Shown: positions 45,784 to 56,497 of the stretch, piece by piece
Layout of the letters: each line of letters begins with the position of its first letter
Numbering within the stretch: position 1 is the stretch's first letter
DNA from: Budorcas taxicolor
Lineage: Eukaryota; Chordata; Mammalia; Artiodactyla; Bovidae
Direction: 5' to 3'
Length of the DNA: 64,000 nucleotides
Assembly (NCBI RefSeq): GCF_023091745.1
Contig: NC_068913.1
Location: forward strand, 19,920,001-19,984,000
Program-made: the position numbers and the translations under genes
The notes under the pieces: model-generated
What the model was told of the DNA's origin: nothing
The model's database searches: none
Seen by the model: the letters and a program-made list of their open reading frames with translations, nothing else

Positions 45784-46763
45784 GTGATCATTCATCTAGA
45801 GCTAGACATCCTGGAATGTGAAGTAAAGTGGGCTTTAGAAAGCATCACTATGAACAAAGCTAGTGGAGGTGATGGAATTACAATTGAGCTATTTCAAATC
45901 CTGAAAGATGATGCTGTCAAAGTGCTGCACTCAATATGCCAACAAATTTGGAAAACTCAGCAGTGGCCACAGGACTGGAAAAGGTCAGTTTTCATTCCAA
46001 TCCAAAAGAAAGGCAATGCTAAAGAATGCTCAAACTACTGCACAATTGCACTCATCTCACATGCTAGTAAATTAACACTCAAAATTCTCCAAGCCAGGCT
46101 TCAGGAATACGTGAACCGTGAACCTCCTGATGTGCAAGCTGGTTTTAGAAAAGGCAGAGGAACCAGAGATCAAATTGCCAACATCCACTGGATCATGGAA
46201 AAAGCAAGAGAGTTCCAGAAAAACATCTATTTCTGCTTTATTGACTATGCCAAAGCCTTTGATTGTGTGGATTAAAATAAACTGTGGAAAATTCTGAAAG
46301 AGATGGGAATACCAGACCACCTAACCTGCCTCTTGAGAAATCTATTGCAGGTCAGGAAGCAACAGTTGGAACTGGACACGGAACAACAGACTGGTTCCAA
46401 ATAGGAAAAGGAGTGCGTCAAGGCTGTATATCGTCACCCTGCTTATTTAACTTATATGCAGAGTACATTATGAGAAACACTGGACTGGAAGAAATACAAG
46501 CTGGAATCAAGATTGCCGGGAGAAATATCAATAACTTCAGATATGCAGATGACACCACCCTTATGGCAGAAAGCAAAGAGGAACTAAAAAGCCTCTTAAT
46601 GAAAGTGAAAGAGGAGAGTGAAAAAGTTGGCTTAAAGCTCAACATTCAGAAAACGAAGATCATGGCATCTGGTCCCATCACTTCATGGCAAATAGATGGG
46701 AAAACAGTGGAAACAGTGTTAGACTCTATTTTTGGGGGGCTCCAAAATCCCTGCAGATGGTGA
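45784..46763 (+). pseudogene. BovB reverse transcriptase pseudogene, two frames
   Basis: The first part (45784-46275) carries SVFIPIQKKGNAKECSNY and motif A as FIDYAKAFD, then ends at a TAA created where relatives encode HNK. The second part (46284-46763) carries RQGCISSPC (motif B) and YADD (motif C). All catalytic aspartates are present, but the frame is split by a stop and a frameshift. A further frame at 46732-46998 gives the C-terminal region. This is one of the best-preserved RT copies here. Confidence 0.9.
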
Positions 46764-47325
46764 CTGCAGCCATGAAATTAAAAGATGCTTACTCCTTGGA
46801 AGAAAAGTTATGACCAACCTAGATAGCATATTCAAAAGCAAAGACATTACTTTGCTGACTAAGGTCCGTCTAGTCAAGGCTACGGTTTTTCCTGTGGTCA
46901 TGTATGGATGTGAGAGTTGGACTGTGAAGAAGGCTGAGTGCCGAAGAATTGATGCTTTTGAAGTGTGGTGTTGGAGAATACTCTTGAGAGTCCCTTAGCC
47001 TGCAAGGAGATCTAATCAGTCCATTCTGAAGGAGATCAGCCCTGGGATTTCTTTGGAAGGAATGATGCTGAAGCTGAAACTCCAATACTTTGGCCACCTC
47101 ATGCGAATAGTTGACTCATTGGAAAAGACTTTGATGTTTGGAGGGATTGGGGGCAGGAGGAGAAATGGATGATAGAGGATGAGATGGCTGGATGGCATCA
47201 CTGACTAGATGGACATGAATCTGAGTGAACTCCGGGAGTTGGTGATCGACACGGAGGCCTGGCTTTTGCGATTCATGGGGTCGCAAAGAGTCAGACACGA
47301 CTGAGCGAGTGAACTGAACTGAATA

Positions 47326-47424
47326 CATAGCCTTGACGTACTCCTTTTCTAATTTGGAACCAGTCTGCTGTTCCATGTCCAGTTCTAACTGTTGTTTCCT
47401 GACCTCCATATATGTTTCTCAAGA
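47326..47424 (-). mobile_element. BovB host copy, resumed 5' end
   Basis: About 99 bp of reverse BovB ('cttgacgtactcc', 'gttccatgtccagttctaac', 'tttctcaagagg') complete the copy begun at 44186. The right flank GGTATGTCTT (47425-47434) matches the repeated target motif at 43684, 43953 and 44176. Confidence 0.9.
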
Positions 47425-47434
47425 GGTATGTCTT

Positions 47435-48500
47435 AATCATAGATAATTCAAAATTGGTTACTTCAATCCTGGGTTATAGGAGTTGATGGACTGGAAATAT
47501 TTGGTAACTTTGTATATAATTCCCTTTACCTTTTAAGTTGCCATTAATATCTCATTATAAAACACAAATTTGCAATTAATTTAAACGTATGTTTGCAGCA
47601 TCAATACTGTTCATTTAATTAGTACCTGTGTGGTAGGCATTTATTTATATCCTCATGTAGTGTCAATAATAAAAGAAATCTCACTCTAAACCACTTATTT
47701 TGAAAATGAGACAATGTGAGTTTAAGAAGGCTTTGAGAGGTAAAGTGGGTTTTCTAAGGCCAAACGGCTAATTAGAGATTAAATTGAGTCTAAAACCAAA
47801 TCTCCCAGACATTAAAAGTAATTTTTTCCCCACTATTTATATTAACATCTTAGTCTTTTTTTTCCTTTATTTTTAAGCATTCACCTTTTATCAGCAAATA
47901 AATACATTAGATTATGTCAATTATCAGTAAGGAAAAATACTACTATGTAGTCAGTAATTCACTATAACCATTATTAGTGTTTATGGCATATTCATTTATG
48001 TGTATAATTTTGTTTGACAACACATACTGTTGTGTGTTCAGCTTGTTCTCACTTAATGTGAAGTCAACATATTAGATATATTTTTTGCAGGAAGCTCTGC
48101 CTGCTCAGTCACTGTTACTCCAAATGACTGTGTAGAATTTCTTCCAGTGGGTACATTCCAATTTATTGAGTTCTGTTGCTATTGTTAGAAATTTAGGATA
48201 TTTAGTGCTTCAGTTGAAAACTATCACAATATTATATTCAAAATTCAGCACAACTTAAATGAATCACTGTGTTTCCTTTTGTAAAGGAAAAATAGTGGAC
48301 TAGAAAAATATAAACATAGAAGTCAGGTGAGGGAATTTATGGCCTAAATAATGAAAATAAGTGATAGAAAACAACTCAAAGTACTTGACGGATGACTCAA
48401 GAATGTTATGGACTCAAAAATGACCTTCTGATTTCTATGCATTTTTAAAACTGATCCTTATATCAGTATTCTGTATTTGTTTCTCTTTGCCTTCTACCTG
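47435..48500. other. Unassigned AT-rich stretch
   Basis: I support no exon or repeat family here. Confidence 0.45.
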
Positions 48501-48712
48501 GGCTTCCACAGTGGCTCAGCAATATGGAGTCCACCTGCAATGCAGAAACCATCGGAGACATGAGTTCAATCCCTGGATTGGGAAGATTCCCTGGACGAGG
48601 GCATGGCAGCCAACTCCATTATCCTTGTGGAGAATCCCATGAACAGAGGAGCCTGGTGGTCTACAGTCATGGGGTTGCAAAGAGTTGGATGTAACTGAAG
48701 CAAATTAACACA
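48501..48712 (+). mobile_element. Bov-tA SINE
   Basis: The forward SINE starts GGGCTTCCACAGTGGCTCAG (tRNA-derived head) and ends GTAACTGAAGCAAATTAACA. It is moderately diverged. Confidence 0.88.
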
Positions 48713-49303
48713 CATATATGCATTCCACATAAGTAACTAAAATTGAAATTTTAGCAACAAATATTTTCCTTGTATTATAATTTACTTATGCCAATATGCT
48801 TCCACAATCATTAACTTAATAACGTTTTCTCATAGATGTTTGTATACATTTAGAGCTGAAAAAAAAGTATGTGTCATCTAGTTCATCCAAGAGGCCAATA
48901 ATGGTTGGACCCACTTGAAGTCATACATTTATTAATAGGGTAGTATTGATTCTCATGGTCCTACCTCCAGTGTTCATTTCCTTTTACTAGGCTACATAGC
49001 AGCAGCAGCAGCAGTAGTGTTTGTAGTAATGTTATGGGAAAGCAATTAATTTTTTTAATATCTTTTTAGGTTACATGCACGATTTTAAGATCTTAGCATA
49101 CTTTACTTCATTCCATCTTTACATAACACCCAAAGGATAAGAATCCATTTTAAACTCCAGATGATAAAACTGAGAATTAGAAGTTATATAACTAATAAGT
49201 AGTGAATCTGGGACTCCAATCCAGAACTTAAATCTTTTATCATGATAGTCATAATAAAACACTGAATAAAAAGGAATTAGTAAAATATTTAACATAATAT
49301 ATT
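48713..49303. other. Unassigned stretch
   Basis: This contains a short AGC tract at about 48999-49016 and AT-rich sequence. The minus frame at 49119-49346 is probably chance and runs into the LTR. Confidence 0.45.
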
Positions 49304-49693
49304 GATATTTGCCAGGGGCCAGCGTGAGGAACTCCACCCATGACAAAGGTCATGAGGAAGGAGGCTTGGCATACGCAAAGGTGTGATCAAGCCTGAGGAA
49401 ACCCCCTGTTCCCGAGCATCTACCCCCAAAACCAGACTCTATTTACTTTACTGTTTCATGCTCTCGCCTACACCTCTGACTTTATGGGGGGCTGTTCCCC
49501 ACCGGTTCTCTCCGAGAAGGAGTAAACGTGCAGCTCCAAGTCAATAAAAATTCCTGGGCATGACAAGAGTGTTTCAACTTACGGACTCCTCTGAAGATTA
49601 TCTAGCCCACCTGTATAGGTTCGTCCAGCCACATGTGATTGTTTACAGCCTTCTAATCATGAGAGGCAAGAGATGTTTTAGACTTACTAAAGG

Positions 49694-50450
49694 CAGAAAG
49701 TGAAGAAGAGCTAAAAAGCCTCTTGATGAAAGTGAAAGAGGAGAGTGAAAAAGTTGGCTTAAAACTCAACATTCAGAAAACAAAGATCATGGCATCCGGT
49801 CCCATCACTTCATGGGAAATAGATGGGGAAACAGTGGAAACAGTGTCAGACTTTATTTTCTTGGGCTCCAAAATCACTGCACATGGTGACTGCAGCCATG
49901 AAATTAAAAGATGCTTACTCCTTGGAAGAAAAGTTATGACCAACCTAGATGGTATATTCAAAAGTAGAGATGTTACTTTGCCGACTAAGGTCCATCTAGT
50001 CAAGGCTATGGTTTTTCCTGTGGTCATGTATGGATGTGAGAGTTGAACTGTGAAGAAGGCTGAGTGCCAAAGAATTGATGCTTTTGAACTGTGGTACTGG
50101 AGAAGACTCTTGAGAGTCCCTTGGACTGCAAGGAGATCCAACCAGTCTGTTCTAAAGGAGATCAGCCCTGGGATTTCTTTGGAAGGAATGATGCTAAAGC
50201 TGAAACTCCAGTACTTTGGCCACCTCATGCGAAAAGTTGACTCATTGGAAAAGACTCTGATGCTGGGAGGGATTAGGGGCAGGAGGAGAAGGGTATGACA
50301 GAGGATGAGATGGCTGGATGGCATCACTGACTCGATGGATGTGAGTCTGAGTGATTTCCGGGAGATGGTGATGAACAGGGAGGCCTGGCATGCTGAGATT
50401 CATGGGGTCGCAAAGAGTCAGACATGACTGAACAACTGAACTGAACTGAA
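49694..50450 (+). mobile_element. BovB LINE 3' part nested in LTR
   Basis: This forward BovB starts at the RT segment AESEEELKSLLMKVKEE and runs to a CTGAACTGAACTGAA end. The plus frame 49723-50046 encodes the thumb region and is stopped by a TGA in place of a Trp codon at 50044. The next piece, 50050-50298, continues it. AAAGG on both sides (49689-49693 and 50449-50453) may be the target-site duplication, but it overlaps the tail. Confidence 0.94.
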
Positions 50451-51401
50451 AGGTAAATTCTTTTGGGAAGATAGAAATTATTAGTATAGTGGGTTGGTTA
50501 GGAATTATATTGGTGAAGGGTTTTTTTCATTTGTTGTGCCAATAATTACTGCTAATTCCCTGCCCTGGGTGTGACAAGGGTGTCACAGGTCAAACCTCTC
50601 TGCTGACAGACTAGCTTGTGTGACAGGATTATCCATACTCCTGCCACTATGCACATGATTGTTTACTACCTCTCAACCATAAACAGCACAGAGAGTTTGG
50701 AGTATTTTGAAAGTCTTAATTAGCATAGGGCTTTTCTCATTGTTGAGTCAATGATTGCCGCCAGCCCTCCATATCCTTAGGTACCTGGGAATATATTAAT
50801 CAATATATTTGGAATATAGAAAAGGAAACATAGTAGTTTTTAAGGTTAGCAATACTAGACTTTTTGGAGTTAATGAATTTTCTCTTTTGTAGTAGATCAC
50901 TGTAGTTTGTTATAAATCACTGTGTCCTTGCTATGTAAAAATGTAACTTTATCACTATCTTAAGACTAAATAGATCTTAAGGGGAACATTGGTGAAAGGA
51001 TTATCATTTGTTGGGCTGATGTTTGCTGCTAAATCTCCATATTCCCTGCCATTATAATGAATATAACTAACATATAGGAGAAATAAGTATTAACCTTTAA
51101 GATTAATTATGTTAACCTTGGGTTAAATAAATTCCTTTCTTGATTGTAACTCACTACACCCTCACCCTATAGGAATGCAACTTTGTTTGGAGGGTGGTGC
51201 CTGGTTTAAGAAAAAACACCCTTGGAAAAAATAAGGTTTTTGGTTATCAGAAATAAAGGGTCGTAAAATGTCAGCCGGCCTCATGGCCAGAAGATGATGT
51301 AAAACCCCTAAGTTTTTTTATGTAAAGCACCTAATTTTGATAAAGGTCAGGACTGCTGATCCCCACGTGACTCTGTATTCATCCCAATGTGTAACAAAAG
51401 G

Positions 51402-51411
51402 TATATAAAAG
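51402..51411 (+). promoter_or_regulatory. TATA box of the LTR promoter
   Basis: TATATAAAAG lies near the end of the inferred U3 region. Transcription of the LTR would be expected to start about 25-30 bases downstream. Present activity is unknown. Confidence 0.6.
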
Positions 51412-51421
51412 CAAACTTAAA

Positions 51422-51427
51422 AATAAA
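51422..51427 (+). terminator. Polyadenylation signal of the LTR
   Basis: AATAAA sits about 20 bases after the TATA box. A signal this close, upstream of the probable start site, implies a short R region, as known for betaretroviruses such as MMTV. Confidence 0.5.
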
Positions 51428-51464
51428 GAAATTGGATCAGTTTCCAGAAAGACTAATTCCCTCA

Positions 51465-51900
51465 TGTCATTCTTTCTTGCTCCCCATTTTTCCGGCTGAA
51501 TTCCCATCTGGAGTGTGGGTGCCCGCCACGTCTACTTACTTGCCCTGTTTTCAAACCCACGTGAGAAGGAGCCCAAGGAGGGGCACCTTCTGATATTCAA
51601 GTGGCACTGGTGGCCCAACGTAGATGGTGCAAATTCCTTGTCTTGGAATTTTTTTGGTATCCCACGTAAACCAAGTTATTCAGCCTCTTTTTCTCTCCTA
51701 CTATTTTCTGGCCAAATTCCAATCTGGTACATGGGTACCCACCAAGCCTACTAATTTTGCATTGGCTTCTAAGATCGGACCGGGGGGGGGGGGGCCTCAG
51801 TGCCTCCTCTCCTTCGGGAGAACGGGAAGACACCTGAGGCCTATGTAGGTGGTGATTGGTATTCCATGTAAACCAAGTTATTCAGCCTCTTTTTTCTCTG
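51465..51900. repeat. Degenerate tandem repeats of about 200 bp in the LTR 3' part
   Basis: The block GTAAACCAAGTTATTCAG plus CCTCTTTTT occurs at 51666-51692 and 51868-51894, 202 bp apart. The preceding TTGGTATyCCAy is shared. The block around 51491-51530 (AATTCCCATCTGG, GGGTGCCCGCCA) recurs around 51712-51745 (AATTCCAATCTGG, GGGTACCCACCA). This indicates two to three degenerate copies of one module. Confidence 0.75.
51782..51794. repeat. Poly-G run
   Basis: Thirteen consecutive G lie inside the LTR. A run like this is prone to length error, so the exact number may be a sequencing artefact. Confidence 0.85.
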
Positions 51901-52687
51901 CTAATTTTCGAATCCCTCTCTATCTGTAATTAAATAAGTTATTTCCAAGGATGCCGACTCCGTCCCCACCTTCGAATCACCCTGGATCCACCGGGGCTGG
52001 ACACCAGCAGATATTGTTTTATGTTAATTGTTGATATTTAATAACAAAAATTAATCATCTATAAAATGACTTTTCATAAAGACTGTTTCCAACTTACTTG
52101 AATATTATTTTAAGTAAACTTTGATATGCAACAATATACATGTGGAAATGATCAGCTTTCATAATGTAGACATCTGATAAAATAAATATTTTATCTCATA
52201 AAATTCAGATTTCAAAAGTTATAAGATTAGATTTCCTATATACCAAGAATGAACAAGCAGGCTTTGAAGTTAAAAACATGCTACAATTTACACTAGCTCC
52301 TCCTAAAGTGAACTATTAATTTAACAAAATGTGTATAAGACCTATATAAGAAATACTATAAAACTCTGCTGAAAGATATCAAGAAAGAGTTACATAAATG
52401 GACAGATAACTCCATTCATGGATAGAAAGATTTATTACTGTTAAGAAGTTAGTTCTTCTCTAAATTGATGTGTAGATTCAATGCAACTCCAATCAAAATC
52501 CTAGTGAGCTATTTTATAAATATTGATGAACTCATTTGGAGATTTATACACAGAAGTGCAAAACCCAGAAGAGTCAACTTATTGTTGAAGAAGAACAAAG
52601 TCTAAGGGAACAAAGTCTGCCTGTAAGACATACTAAAAATCACAGACAAGATAGTGTGGTGTGGGAAAAGAATGGACAAATAGACCA

Positions 52688-52962
52688 ATGCTGCTGCTGC
52701 TGCTAAGTCACTTCAGTCGTGTCTGACTCTGTGTGACCCCATAGACTGAAGCCCACCAGGCTTCTTCATCCCTGGGGTTCTCCAGGCAAGGACACTGGAG
52801 TGGGTTGCCATTCCTTTTTCCAATGCATGAAAGTAAAAGTGAAAGTGAAGTCACTCAGTCATGTCCGACTCTTTGTGACCCCATGGACTGCAGCCTACCA
52901 GGCTCCTCTATCCATAGGATTTTCCAGGCAAGAGTACTGGAGCGGGTTGCCATTGCCTTCTC
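52688..52962 (-). mobile_element. BOVA2 dimeric SINE in L1
   Basis: The reverse dimer starts with a GCT-repeat tail (complement of the AGC tail) and has two Bov-A units joined by the AAAGTGAAAGTGAAGTCACT linker. A perfect 11-bp duplication, CAAATAGACCA, at 52677-52687 and 52963-52973 bounds it. Confidence 0.95.
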
Positions 52963-53559
52963 CAAATAGACCAGGAGAAATCTTTTAATGTTTCATGTAA
53001 ATATAATCAACTCATCATTGACAAAGGAGCAAACACAACACATTGGAGCAAAGAGTGTCTTTTCAACAATTTGTCTTGGTACAACTGGACATTGACAGGC
53101 AAAAAAGAAAAAGAATTTACCCAGAGACCTTATACCTTCACAAAAATTAACTCAAAATGAACCAGAGACCTAAATGTAAGACACAAAACTATAAAACTCC
53201 TAGAAGATAACACAGGAGAGACCTAGATGACCTAGAGTATGATGAGAACATTTTAGATACAACGCCAAAGTTATGATGAAAGAAACAAATGACAAAACCA
53301 GACTTTATTAAAATGAATACTTTCTGTTCTACGGGAGCCAATATCAAAAGAATGAAAGGGTTAGCCACAGACTGGGATAAATATTTGTAAAGCACACATT
53401 TGAGGAAAGACTAATATTTAAAATATACAAAGAACTCTTAAGCTTAACAATAAGAAAACAAATTAAAAAATTAACAAAGACTTGAAAAGACTCTTCACAA
53501 AAGAAGATATACAGGTGGAAAGTAATTATATAAAAAGATGCTCTAAGTCACATATCATT

Positions 53560-55148
53560 CAGTTCAGTTCAGTTCAGTCGCTCAGCCGTGTCTGACTCTT
53601 TGCAACCCCATGAATCGCAGCATGCCAGGTCTTCCGGCCCATCACCATCTCCCGGAGTTCACTCAAACTCACGTCCATTGAGTCCGAGATGCCATCCAGC
53701 CATCTCGTCCTGGGTGGTCCCCTTCTCCTCATACCCCCAATCTCTCCCAGCATCAGAGCCTTTTCCAATTAGTCAAGTCTTTGCATGAGGTGTCCAAAGT
53801 ACTGGAGCTTCAGCTTTAGCATCATTCCTTCCAAAGAAATCCCAGGGTTGATCTCCTTCAGAATGGACTGGTTGGATCTCCTTGCAGTCCAAGGGACTCT
53901 CAAGATTCTTCTCCAACACCACAGTTCAAAAGCATCAATTCTTCGGCACTCAGCCTTCTTCACAGTCCAACTCTCACATCCATACATGACTACTGGAAAA
54001 ACCATTGCCTTGACTAGACGGACCTTTGTTGGCAAAGTAATGTCTCTGCTTTTGAATATACTATCATAACTTTTCTTCCAAGGAGTAAGCGTCTTTTAAT
54101 TTCATGGCTGCAGTCACCATCTGCAGGGATTTTGGAGCCCAGAAAAATAAAGTCTGACACCGTATGTACTGTTTCCCCATCTATTTCCCATGAAGTGATG
54201 GGACTGGATGCCATGATCTTCGTTTTCTGAATGTTGAGCTTTAAGCCAACTTTTTCGCTCTCCTCTTTCACTTTCATCAAGAGGCTTTTTAGCTCCTCTT
54301 CACTTTCTGCCATAAGGGTGGTGTCATCTGCATATCTGAGATTATTGATATTTCTCCCGGCAATCTTGATTCCAGCTTGTATTTCTTCCAGTCCAGCGTT
54401 TCTCATGATGTACTCTGCATAGAAGTTAAATAAGCAGGGTGACAATATACAGCCTTGATGCACTCCTTTTCCTATTTGGAACCAGTCTGTTGTTCCATGT
54501 CCAGTTCTAACTGTTGCTTCCTGACCTGCATATAGGTTTCTCAAGAGGCAGGTCAGGTGGTCTGGTGTTCCCACCTCTCTCAGAATGTTCCACAGTTTAT
54601 TGTGATCCACACAGTCAAAGGCTTTGGCATAGTCAATAAAGCAGAAATAGATGTTTTTCTGGAACTTTCTTGCTTTTTCTATGATCCAGTGGATGTTGGC
54701 AATTTGATCTCTGGTTCCTCTGCCTTTTCTAAAACCAGCTTGAACATCAGGGAGTTCACAGTTCATGTATTGCTGAAGCCTGGCTTGGAGAATTTTGAGC
54801 ATAACTTTACTAGCATGTGAGATGAGTGCAACTATGTGGTAGTTTGAGCATTCTTTTGTATTGCCTTTTTTTGGAATTGGAATGAAAACTGGCCTTTTCC
54901 AGTCCTGTGGCCACTGCTAGGTTTTCCAAACTTGCTGGCATATTGAGTGCAGCACTTTCACAGCATCATCTTTCAGGATTTGAAACAGCTCAACTGGGAT
55001 TCCATCACCTCCACTAGCTTTGTTCGTAGTGATGCTTTCTAAGGCCCACTTGACTTCACATTCCAAGATGTCTGGCTCTAGATTAGTGATCACGTCATCA
55101 TGATTATCCGGGTCATGAAGATCTTTTTTGTACAGTTCTTCCGTGTAT
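53560..55148 (-). mobile_element. BovB LINE in L1, well preserved
   Basis: This reverse 1.59-kb copy starts with (CAGTT)n and ends at the TEELYKKDLHD region. Its L1 flanks TATCATT (53553-53559) and TATTCATT (55147-55154) suggest a target-site duplication with a one-base indel. CpG retention and long open frames point to a relatively young copy. Confidence 0.95.
54014..54802 (-). pseudogene. BovB reverse transcriptase, longest open frame (262 codons)
   Basis: This contains RT motif A FIDYAKAFD (residues 55-63, Asp57), motif B GVHQGCILSP (113-122) and motif C YADD (157-160), all intact, then the thumb region (KEESEKVGLKLN). The C-terminus is lost after LLLGRKVM by a deletion of about 10 bp near 54064: relatives have TAGGTTGGTC between CTATC and ATAAC. 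The downstream C-terminal region stays open in other frames (53769-54035, then 53574-53768). N-terminal RT residues and the endonuclease are absent because the element is truncated, so it is non-autonomous. Confidence 0.92.
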
Positions 55149-55593
55149 ATTCATTAGGGAACTGAAAATTAAACAAAAATCAAATGCCACTACTTATGTT
55201 TCAGAATGACCCAAATTAAAAACACTGACAACACCAAATGTTGATGAGGATGTACATTGCATTAGAGCAATAGGAACTCCTCTTTTCCAGTGGGAAATCA
55301 GCCAGATTGGAAGACAGTTCAGCAGTTTCTTACAAAACTAAACATACTTTTAGCATATAATTCAGAAATCATGCTCCTTGATATTTACCCAAGTTAACTG
55401 AAAAGTTAAAAGGGCACAAAAATCTACACATGGAATTTATAGCAGCTTTATTCATAATTGCTTAAATGTAGAAGCATCCCAAATATCTTTCAGTAGGTGA
55501 ATGGATAAATAAACTGTGGTGCATCCAGGCAATGGAATATTATTCATCACTGAAGAGAAAGAGCTCCCAAGCATGAAAAGCCATGAAGGAACC

Positions 55594-56165
55594 TTCAGTT
55601 CAGTTGCTCAGTCATGTTATGGGTAGACTCTTTGCTACTCATGGACTGCAGCATGCCAGGCTTCCCTGTCCACTACCAACACCTGAAGCTTACTCAAAGT
55701 CAGGTCCATCAAGTTGGTGATGCCATCCAACCTTCTCATCCTCTGTCGTCCCTTTCTCCTTCTGCCTCAATTTTTCCCAGCATCAGGGTCTCTTCCAATG
55801 AGTCAGTTCTTCGCATCAGGAAGCCAAAGTATTGGAGTTTCAGCTTCAGTATCAGTCCTTCCAATGAATAATCAGGACTGATTTCCTTTAGGATGGACTG
55901 GTTGGACCTCCTTACAGTCCAGGGGACTCTTAAGAGTCTTCTCCAACATCACAGTTCAAAAGCATCTATTCTCTGGTGCTCAGCTTTCTTTTTAGTCCAA
56001 CTCTCACATCCATACATGAGTACTGGAAAAGCCACAGCTTTGACTAGACAGACCTTTGTCAGCAAAGTAGTGTCTCTGCTTTTTAATATACTGTCTAGGT
56101 TTGTCATAGCTTTTCTTCCAAGGAACAAGTGTCTTTCAAGTTCATGGCTATAGTCACCATCTGCA
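55594..56165 (-). mobile_element. BovB LINE 3' part in L1
   Basis: The reverse copy runs from CTTCAGTTCAGTTGCTC to 'agtcaccatctgca', covering the ORF2 C-terminus and tail. It sits inside the 3' UTR of the L1. It is more diverged than the BovB at 53560, for example with an altered tail block 'gtcatgttatgggtagac'. Confidence 0.93.
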
Positions 56166-56273
56166 TGTTAAAAAATGAAAGAAAGCAGTTTTAAATGGCT
56201 ATATACTGTACAATTTCAACTATGTGACATTATGGAAAAAATGAAACTATGGACACATTTAAAAGATCTGTGA

Positions 56274-56497
56274 GCATTTTCCTGGTGGTCCAGGGAAGAA
56301 TCAGCCTTGCAATGCAGAGGATGTGAGTTCACTCCCTAGTTGAGGAACTAAAATCCCACATGCCACAGTGTCACTAAGCCTATGAACCACAACTAGAGAA
56401 CCCACATGCCACAACTAAGAGTCTGTGTGCCACAATAAAACATCTGAGCACTGCAACTGAGACCTGATGCAACCAGATAAATAATTAATTTCAAAAC
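56274..56497 (+). mobile_element. CHR-type SINE in L1
   Basis: This is a tRNA-derived cetartiodactyl SINE: 'tttcctggtggtccaggg', 'cttgcaatgcagaggatg', then repeated 'cacatgccacaac' and 'gtgccacaataaaac' blocks, ending 'gatgcaaccagataaataa'. A perfect 10-bp duplication, AGATCTGTGA, lies at 56264-56273 and 56498-56507. Confidence 0.85.

Larger units (their letters stand above)
45061..47325 (+). mobile_element. BovB LINE nested in reverse BovB
   Basis: This forward 2.27-kb copy starts inside the endonuclease (LYTWTSPDGQ, then NQIDYIL) and runs to a CTGAACTGAACTGAA end. It splits the reverse host BovB. The host reads 'agttaaataag' before it and 'cttgacgtactcc' after it. About 13 bp present in other copies (for example at 37345-37357) are missing, and I see no duplication. 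Confidence 0.95.
49310..52009 (+). mobile_element. Class II ERV (ERVK/beta-type) solo LTR, interrupted
   Basis: The sequence starts TGCCAGGGGCCAGCG and ends GGGGCTGGACACCAGCA, so it has TG...CA ends. It is flanked by a perfect 6-bp duplication, GATATT (49304-49309 and 52010-52015), the length typical of class II retroviruses. A BovB (49694-50450) is inserted in the U3 side. Without it the LTR is about 1.94 kb, which is long. A TATA box and a polyadenylation signal lie close together near 51402-51427. No internal gag, pol or env sequence is attached. It contains several internally repeated modules. Confidence 0.82.

Noticed and set aside
53560..55148. Possible autonomous BovB
   Set aside because: It is truncated before the RT N-terminus, lacks the endonuclease and has a frameshift. 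No copy in this window is complete and open.
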